Shown here in pieces: positions 5,893-10,307 of a stretch of 10,307 nucleotides of DNA. Below the pieces are notes generated by a model. The model had not been told where the DNA came from, did not search any database, and saw only the letters and a program-made list of their open reading frames with translations. The stretch's first letter is position 1, and each line of letters begins with the position of its first letter. A program made the position numbers and the translations under genes. The DNA comes from DATARH01 sp036278835 (GTDB taxonomy: Bacteria; Pseudomonadota; Alphaproteobacteria; ATCC43930; CGMCC-115725). Location of the stretch: the NCBI GenBank assembly GCA_036278835.1, contig DASUKH010000304.1, positions 1 to 10,307 on the forward strand, read 5' to 3'.

Positions 5893-6651
5893 TCAGTAGG
5901 GTGCCGCGTAGGGATCGTCGAGGATCGCCGGCTGCGGCAGGCCGCGCGCCAACTCGCGCAGCACATCGAAGCGCTCGATGACAACGAGCTGACGGTCGAT
6001 CGCCGCTATTCCTTCCTCGCGCAGCCGCCGCAGGATGCGATTGACGTGCACCAGGGTGAGGCCGAGATGATCGGCGATCTGCTCCTGCGTCAGCGGCAGA
6101 TTGAAGCGCGGCCGGCGGATCAGGCCGCGCCGCAACATCCGGTCGTGAATATCAAGCAGCATGACCCCGATCCGTCCCTCGGCGTCGAGCCGGGCGAGGC
6201 TGGCGGCGAGCCGGTCGCCGCGCCAGCGCGCTTCGGCAAGGAGGGTTAGCACCCGCGCCGCCACTGCCCTATCGTCCATCAATTGACGCAGGCGCTCGGC
6301 GGCGAGCGCCTGATAGGTGATGCGGTTCGCCGCGACCAACCCCTCGACCGAGCGGGACAGCAACAGGTGGTCGATACCGCTGATGTCGCCAGCGATCTGC
6401 AGGTCAAGAATTATCCGTCCGCCGTCCGGCAGCCGCGATGCGCGATAGGCGAAGCCGCTGCACAGCAAGACAATTGGGGGGTCCGGCTGGCCGGCCTCGA
6501 CCACCATCGCATCGCGCTCGGCGTGACGCAGCGGCGCCGTTCGAAGCTCCTCGCGCAGCCGGGAGGCGCCGCGCAGCAGAAGTTCAACGGTCGCGCGGTG
6601 ATACTCAGGCGCGGCCACGCCGGCTTGCCACGGCACACGGGGTTCGTACAC
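5893..6651 (-). CDS. Crp/Fnr-family transcriptional regulator
   Basis: 252-residue regulator. Seen: an N-terminal cNMP-binding-like beta-barrel (about 28-110, including LLCSGFAYR and the DGGRIILDLQIAGDI stretch), a dimerisation helix (about 115-150), and a C-terminal winged helix-turn-helix at 184-216 with LTQEQIADHLGLTLVHVNRIL, the classic Crp/Fnr recognition segment. Only one cysteine (64) is present, so it cannot hold an Fnr-type [4Fe-4S] cluster. The effector (cyclic nucleotide, NO, a metabolite or none) cannot be inferred. GTG 6651 is preferred over in-frame TTG 6657 because GAGAGGG is 7 bases before it; TTG would be only about one base from that site. It sits immediately upstream of, and parallel to, the molybdenum hydroxylase operon, making it a plausible local regulator; this is inference from position only. 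Confidence 0.94.
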   Translation of the reverse strand: MYEPRVPWQAGVAAPEYHRATVELLLRGASRLREELRTAPLRHAERDAMVVEAGQPDPPIVLLCSGFAYRASRLPDGGRIILDLQIAGDISGIDHLLLSRSVEGLVAANRITYQALAAERLRQLMDDRAVAARVLTLLAEARWRGDRLAASLARLDAEGRIGVMLLDIHDRMLRRGLIRRPRFNLPLTQEQIADHLGLTLVHVNRILRRLREEGIAAIDRQLVVIERFDVLRELARGLPQPAILDDPYAAPY

Positions 6652-6658
6652 GGCCAAA

Positions 6659-6665
6659 CCCTCTC
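6659..6665 (-). promoter_or_regulatory. Ribosome binding site deciding the Crp/Fnr GTG start
   Basis: GAGAGGG on the minus strand is 7 bases before GTG 6651 and nearly abuts TTG 6657. This favours GTG as the true start. Confidence 0.5.
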
Positions 6666-6866
6666 ACGTCTTTTGATGCGGAGAATTGTTAGGCGAAACC
6701 GAAGCAGAACCGGCGCGCCGGCGGCGCGGCACGCCGTTCCGGACGATCGCTTTACAAATGTTCGGTAAGGCCGATTACACTAAAACGATAACATGTCTCG
6801 CCGTTGGCGCGCAATACCACCGACAAAGGTCGGCATCAGAAATCGTCGGTCTCTGCCAGGCTATCT

Positions 6867-7454
6867 CTACCGCTGATTGAGCCGAATCCCCGAGCGCACC
6901 GGGCTCGAGTTGGCGTGCGGGCTCATCGTGCGGATGACGACTGGCCGGATCACGCCGTTTTTGACGATCCCGATCGCATAGACCGGGCGGCCGGCAACGC
7001 GGATGAGGCGGGCGTCGATCGCCTTGCCGTGAAACAGCTGCTCGGCGCGGCCGACCGCCTGCGGCATGGTCATCCGCGGGTTTGTCAAAATCTGAAGGTT
7101 GGGCCCGCCGGTCCGCACCCGGTGCATCGTCGCCGGGCCGATCAGCAGATTGGTGGTCGCATCGAGGCGGCCCTCCCAAATCACGCCGTCGTGGTAAATG
7201 CGGGCGACATAGACCGGGTTGCCGTGATCGGCATCGAAGGCGACCGCCACCGGCTGGCCGCCGCCGCGCTGCTCGGCACGATCGATCGCGTGGACGAGCG
7301 GCACATTGGCGTGCTCAAAGGCTGCGATATCGCGCGAGCTTTCCCGCACAATCGGCTGCAGAGCATTGGCGGGGGTGCGGGCGGCGAGCGCCGGCCCGCC
7401 CGCGGCGATCAACCCGGCGAAGATGGTCGGGACGGCAATTTTGAAGACGGACAT
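6867..7454 (-). CDS. Exported protein with two PepSY-like domains
   Basis: 195-residue secreted protein. Seen: a signal peptide (hydrophobic 5-24, likely cleaved after PALA at residue 25), then two PepSY-like units. The first, about 51-107, has PLVHAIDRAEQRGGG, PVYVARIYHDG and a following DATTN. The second, about 128-176, has MPQAVGRAEQLFHGKAIDA, RPVYAIGIVKNG and a closing strand. PepSY modules are known from M4 peptidase propeptides and many periplasmic proteins, where they are thought to inhibit or fold partner proteins; no peptidase domain is present here. The second unit lacks the usual Asp-x-x-Thr-Gly end, so it is degenerate. ATG 7454 is chosen over TTG 7460 because GGGAG (7463-7467) is 8 bases away. 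It follows the crotonase gene by 84 bases. It is probably periplasmic; its partner and function are unknown. Confidence 0.87.
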   Translation of the reverse strand: MSVFKIAVPTIFAGLIAAGGPALAARTPANALQPIVRESSRDIAAFEHANVPLVHAIDRAEQRGGGQPVAVAFDADHGNPVYVARIYHDGVIWEGRLDATTNLLIGPATMHRVRTGGPNLQILTNPRMTMPQAVGRAEQLFHGKAIDARLIRVAGRPVYAIGIVKNGVIRPVVIRTMSPHANSSPVRSGIRLNQR

Positions 7455-7538
7455 CCGCAAGGCTCCCGGTCGGCTGCGGGGGCCGAGCGCCGGCCACCCA
7501 CCCGCCCAACAAACCCGGTGCCGCCGGCGTTCCGCCGC

Positions 7539-8342
7539 TCAGTCGCCGGCGCCGCCGAGGGTCGGCAGGCGGTAGCGGTCCTGCGGGTCGTCCCATCCCT
7601 TGAACCGCGGCGGCCGTTTCTCGGCAAACGCGGCGCGCGACTCGATCAGATCGCCTTTGGCGCCGTGCTCGTGCAAGAGGCCGGCGAGGCGCTGCTGGTC
7701 GGCGTTCGGCGCCGGCCGCATCTGCCGCATCATGTGCACCGTATTGACCCGCGATGCCGGCGGCAATGTCAACAGGTGCTCGGCCATCGCCAGCGCGGCC
7801 GGCATCAACTGGTCGGGTTCGACGAGGCGGTTCACGAAGCCGATCTGATAAAAGCGCTCGGCGGCGAAGCGGAAGCCGAGCGCCATCTCCATCGCGATCG
7901 GATAGGGCAGGTTGGCGATGTGGCCGTGATTGTAGCCGCCGAGCAGCCAGCGCTTCGCCTCCGAGACCTCGAACACCGCCGCCGGGACGGCGACCCGGAG
8001 GTCGGTGCGCTCGACCAGCATGAAGCCGCCGCCCATTGCATAGCCGTTGACGGCGGCGATCACCGGCTTTTCGAGCGTCCCTGACATGAACGGGTCCTCG
8101 ATCGCCGGGCGACGGCCGCCGGGGGTGCCGTGCGCCAGCGACTCCTTCATGTCCTCGCCGGCGCAGAAGGCGCGCCCGGCGCCGGTGAAGATCGCCACCT
8201 CGTGGCGCTCGCTGCGGCGGAATTCGGTCCAGGTCTCGGCAAGGCAGGTGCGCATCTCGTGATTGAGCGCGTTCAGCCGCTCCGGGCGGTTCATCCGCAC
8301 GACGAGAACCTGCCCATGCTCTTCGGTTTCAACGACCGCCAT
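7539..8342 (-). CDS. Enoyl-CoA hydratase/isomerase (crotonase) family protein
   Basis: 267-residue crotonase-fold protein acting on an acyl-CoA thioester in the cytoplasm. Seen: MNRPERLNALNHEM (17-30), the first oxyanion-hole segment GAGRAFCAGED (54-64) and the second, KPVIAAVNGYAMGGGF (92-107). Aligning with mitochondrial enoyl-CoA hydratase without gaps, the position of the first catalytic glutamate (the E of GGGCEL) is Met108, while the second is Glu128. An unusual GGYNHGH (135-141) follows. It may therefore be an isomerase, hydrolase, lyase or other crotonase rather than a standard hydratase. ATG 8342 is supported by GGAG about 7 bases upstream. It lies 87 bases after the semialdehyde dehydrogenase gene and 84 before the PepSY gene, all in one direction. 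The family is firm; the reaction is uncertain. Confidence 0.94.
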   Translation of the reverse strand: MAVVETEEHGQVLVVRMNRPERLNALNHEMRTCLAETWTEFRRSERHEVAIFTGAGRAFCAGEDMKESLAHGTPGGRRPAIEDPFMSGTLEKPVIAAVNGYAMGGGFMLVERTDLRVAVPAAVFEVSEAKRWLLGGYNHGHIANLPYPIAMEMALGFRFAAERFYQIGFVNRLVEPDQLMPAALAMAEHLLTLPPASRVNTVHMMRQMRPAPNADQQRLAGLLHEHGAKGDLIESRAAFAEKRPPRFKGWDDPQDRYRLPTLGGAGD

Positions 8343-8429
8343 TCCCTCTCTCCGACCGGATGCTCCGGCCGACGATCATAGGGCCTCTCTGCGTCCCCGC
8401 GGTAGCCTTCCGCGGTCAGGCGCTTCCGG

Positions 8430-9887
8430 TCAGCGGTCGATGCCGCCGAGGCAGAGATATTTGACCTCGAGGTATTCCTCGATGCCGTATTTCGAGCCTT
8501 CGCGGCCGATGCCCGATTCCTTCATGCCGCCGAATGGTGCGATTTCGGTCGAGATGATGCCCTCGTTGATGCCGACGATGCCGTATTCGAGCGCCTCGGC
8601 GACCCGCCAGATGCGGCCGATGTCGCGGCTGTAGAAATAGGCGGCGAGACCGAACTCGGTGTCGTTCGCCATCTTCACCGCCTCCTCGTCGGTCTTGAAG
8701 CGGTAGAGCGGCGCCACCGGCCCGAAGGTCTCCTCGCGGGTTATGACCATGTCGGTCGTCACGCCGGTCAGCACGGTCGGCTCGAAGAAGCTGCCGCCCA
8801 ACGCGTGGCGATGGCCGCCGACCGCGACCCTGGCGCCTTTTTTCAAGGCGTCGCCGATATGCTGCTCGACCTTCTCGACCGCCTTCATGTCGATGAGCGG
8901 CCCGATCACGATGCCGGGCTCGATGCCGCTGCCGACTTTCATCGCGCCGGCGACCTCGGCGAGGCGCTTCGAGAAGGCTTCGTACACCCCGTCCTGCACC
9001 AGGAGGCGGTTGGCGCAGACGCAGGTCTGGCCGGCGTTGCGGTATTTCGAGGCGACCGCGCCGGCGATCGCCATCTCGATATCGGCGTCGTCGAACACGA
9101 TAAACGGCGCGTTGCCGCCCAGTTCGAGCGACACCTTCTTGACCGTCCCGGCGCACTGCTCCATCAGCAATTTGCCGATCTCGGTCGAGCCGGTGAAAGT
9201 CAGCTTGCGCACGATCGGGTTCGAGGTCATCTCGCCGCCGATCTCCGTGGCGCCGCCGGTGACGCAGGAGAAAACGCCCTTCGGCACCCCGGCCCGCTCG
9301 GCCAGCTCGCACAAGGCAAGCGCCGAATACGGGGTCGCTGTCGCCGGCTTGACGACCATCGTGCAGCCGGCGGCCAAGGCCGGCCCGGCCTTGCGGGTGA
9401 TCATCGCCGCCGGGAAGTTCCACGGCGTGATCGCCGCGCATACCCCGATCGGCTCCTTCAGGACAACAATGCGCTTGTCGGCGCCGTGCGCCGGGATCGT
9501 GTCGCCATAGATGCGCTTGCCCTCTTCGCCAAACCATTCGATGAAGGCGGCGGCATAGGCGATCTCGCCGCGCGACTCGGCGAGCGGCTTGCCCTGCTCG
9601 GCGGTCATCAGGGTGGCGAGATCCTCCTGGTTCGCCATCATCAGGTCGAACCAGCGGCGCAGGATCTGCGCCCGCTCCTTGGCCGCCCTGGCGCGCCAGG
9701 CGGGCAATGCCCGATCGGCGGCCTCGATCGCGCGATGGGTTTCTTCGGCGCCCATTTTCGGCACGGTGCCAAGCTTCTCGCCGGTGGCCGGGTTGGTGAC
9801 CGGGATCGCCTCCCCCCCGATCGCCTCGACCCACTCGCCGTCAATATAGCAACGCTGGCGGAAGAGCTTTTCGTCCCGGAGCTTCAT
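8430..9887 (-). CDS. gabD: NAD(P)-dependent succinate-semialdehyde dehydrogenase-like aldehyde dehydrogenase
   Basis: 485-residue aldehyde dehydrogenase, close in length to E. coli GabD (about 482). Known GabD oxidises succinate semialdehyde to succinate in GABA and 4-hydroxybutyrate breakdown; related enzymes take glutarate or other semialdehydes. Seen: PWNFP with Asn157, the coenzyme lysine in VVKPA (Lys180), FTGSTEIGK (231-239), ELGGNAP with general-base Glu255, and GQTCVCANR with catalytic Cys289. Cys291 sits two residues away, the arrangement that forms a redox-switch disulfide in human SSADH. The C-terminal PFGGMKESGIGREGSKYGIEE pattern is the GabD type. ATG 9887 is chosen over upstream starts because a perfect AGGAGG is 5 bases away (9893-9898). 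A weak promoter-like pair (TTGCAC, 17 bases, TACCTG) lies at 9929-9957. It is probably first of a set with the crotonase gene. The substrate is inferred from family only, so the symbol is provisional. Confidence 0.96.
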   Translation of the reverse strand: MKLRDEKLFRQRCYIDGEWVEAIGGEAIPVTNPATGEKLGTVPKMGAEETHRAIEAADRALPAWRARAAKERAQILRRWFDLMMANQEDLATLMTAEQGKPLAESRGEIAYAAAFIEWFGEEGKRIYGDTIPAHGADKRIVVLKEPIGVCAAITPWNFPAAMITRKAGPALAAGCTMVVKPATATPYSALALCELAERAGVPKGVFSCVTGGATEIGGEMTSNPIVRKLTFTGSTEIGKLLMEQCAGTVKKVSLELGGNAPFIVFDDADIEMAIAGAVASKYRNAGQTCVCANRLLVQDGVYEAFSKRLAEVAGAMKVGSGIEPGIVIGPLIDMKAVEKVEQHIGDALKKGARVAVGGHRHALGGSFFEPTVLTGVTTDMVITREETFGPVAPLYRFKTDEEAVKMANDTEFGLAAYFYSRDIGRIWRVAEALEYGIVGINEGIISTEIAPFGGMKESGIGREGSKYGIEEYLEVKYLCLGGIDR

Positions 9888-9892
9888 CGCAC

Positions 9893-9898
9893 CCTCCT
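9893..9898 (-). promoter_or_regulatory. Consensus ribosome binding site of the GabD-like gene
   Basis: A perfect AGGAGG on the minus strand, 5 bases before ATG 9887, is the strongest such site in the window. It rules against the 36-residue upstream extension that the open frame allows. Confidence 0.75.
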
Positions 9899-10111
9899 GC
9901 GGCTCTCGGCCGGAACTGCGGTCCTTTACAGGTACGGCGCGCATCTCGCCCGTGCAAGCCGGGTTGCGCCCCCGCCGAATGCCGCGGCCTCGCACGCCGC
10001 ACGATTTTCGACAAATTTTAAGCCGATCAAGAAGGGTGCGGCGTTGGCCTCCGGCGATACTCTCTGTTAACCGGGGGTCGCTCGCGGCAGAGGCGATGGG
10101 ACGGGGGTTTG

Positions 10112-10307
10112 ATGGGGATCAGATTGGCGGGCGCGGTGTGCCGCCATCGGGGGATGACGGCACTGGCCGGGGCGGCCGCGATTACCGCCGCGACGGCCGG
10201 CTGGCTCGCTCTCGGCGGCGCGCAAGTTCAGCGAACCATCACAAGCCAGCAACAGGCGCTTCGGCAGATCGAGCGCACCAACCTCGATTTGCAGCGGGGG
10301 CTCGACG
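10112..10307 (+). CDS. N-terminus of a membrane-anchored, coiled-coil-like protein (cut by window edge)
   Basis: The first 65 residues of a protein running off the right edge. Seen: a short basic N-terminus (Arg4, Arg11, Arg13), a hydrophobic Ala-rich stretch at about 15-37 that could be a signal anchor or signal peptide, then a polar Gln/Arg/Leu-rich segment (QQQALRQIERTNLDLQRGLD) with heptad-like spacing typical of a coiled coil. A G-rich tract (10103-10107) lies 4 bases upstream. The start is uncertain: in-frame ATG 10154 would shorten the leader, and an overlapping frame beginning at ATG 10096 is also open but gives an Arg/Gly-rich, non-hydrophobic sequence unlike a real protein. The arrangement resembles envelope proteins such as coiled-coil peptidoglycan hydrolase factors, but too little is visible to name it. 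It is divergent from the GabD-like gene. Confidence 0.5.
   Translation, partial: MGIRLAGAVCRHRGMTALAGAAAITAATAGWLALGGAQVQRTITSQQQALRQIERTNLDLQRGLD

Noticed and set aside
6818..6832. Small CCGAC / GTCGG hairpin between the PepSY and Crp/Fnr genes.
   Set aside because: Only a 5-bp stem without a U-tract; likely chance.
8397..8415. CCGCGG hairpin with 7-base loop after the GabD-like gene.
   Set aside because: A 6-bp stem with no U-tract on the transcribed side; not convincing as a terminator.
9888..10111. Promoter-like or TTAA-type regulator sites in the divergent region between the GabD-like gene and the right-end gene.
   Set aside because: There is an AT-richer patch near 10004-10030, but no pair of elements matches sigma-70 or TTAA-N7-TTAA well enough.
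10096..10307. An alternative + strand frame starting at ATG 10096.
   Set aside because: Its product is Arg/Gly-rich and lacks the hydrophobic anchor; the frame from 10112 looks like real protein.

Overview
The window is GC-rich DNA with tightly packed genes, GTG and ALDH/crotonase-type metabolism, and two dispersed palindromic repeats of kinds common between genes in Alphaproteobacteria. An alphaproteobacterium (Hyphomicrobiales or Rhodospirillales type) is the best guess. This is inference from composition, repeats and gene families; no taxonomic marker gene is present.

Left end, + strand (1-1512): a six-helix YihY/BrkB-family membrane protein, followed 65 bases later by a 102-residue exported protein of unknown function. 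The second gene ends 12 bases from the end of the convergent minus-strand block.

Centre, - strand (read from 5731 down to 1525): a three-subunit molybdenum hydroxylase of the xanthine dehydrogenase family. The order is FAD subunit, [2Fe-2S] subunit, then molybdopterin subunit, followed by a MoaD/ThiS-like protein with a C-terminal Gly-Gly. Electrons would pass from substrate at Mo, through two [2Fe-2S] clusters, to FAD and an acceptor. The substrate cannot be read from the sequence. The two junctions on either side of the large-subunit gene each carry a paired palindromic (REP/BIME-like) repeat; the FAD/[2Fe-2S] junction (19 bases) has none. Immediately upstream, in the same direction, lies a Crp/Fnr-type regulator gene, separated from the operon by a terminator-like hairpin and a possible promoter.

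Right part, - strand (9887 down to 6867): a GabD-like semialdehyde dehydrogenase, a crotonase-fold (enoyl-CoA hydratase/isomerase) protein lacking one of the two canonical catalytic glutamates, and a secreted protein with two PepSY repeats. Right end, + strand: the start of a membrane-anchored protein with a coiled-coil-like region, cut by the window edge and divergent from the dehydrogenase gene.

The dehydrogenase, crotonase and Mo hydroxylase could belong to one catabolic route (hydroxylation of an aromatic or heterocyclic compound or an aldehyde, CoA-ester processing, semialdehyde oxidation), but nothing in the sequence proves this. I found no RNA genes, CRISPR array, insertion sequence or phage gene. 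The most unusual signal is the pair of intra-operon repeats. In each, most or all of the differences between the two arms fall as compensating base changes, so that each arm keeps its own hairpin.
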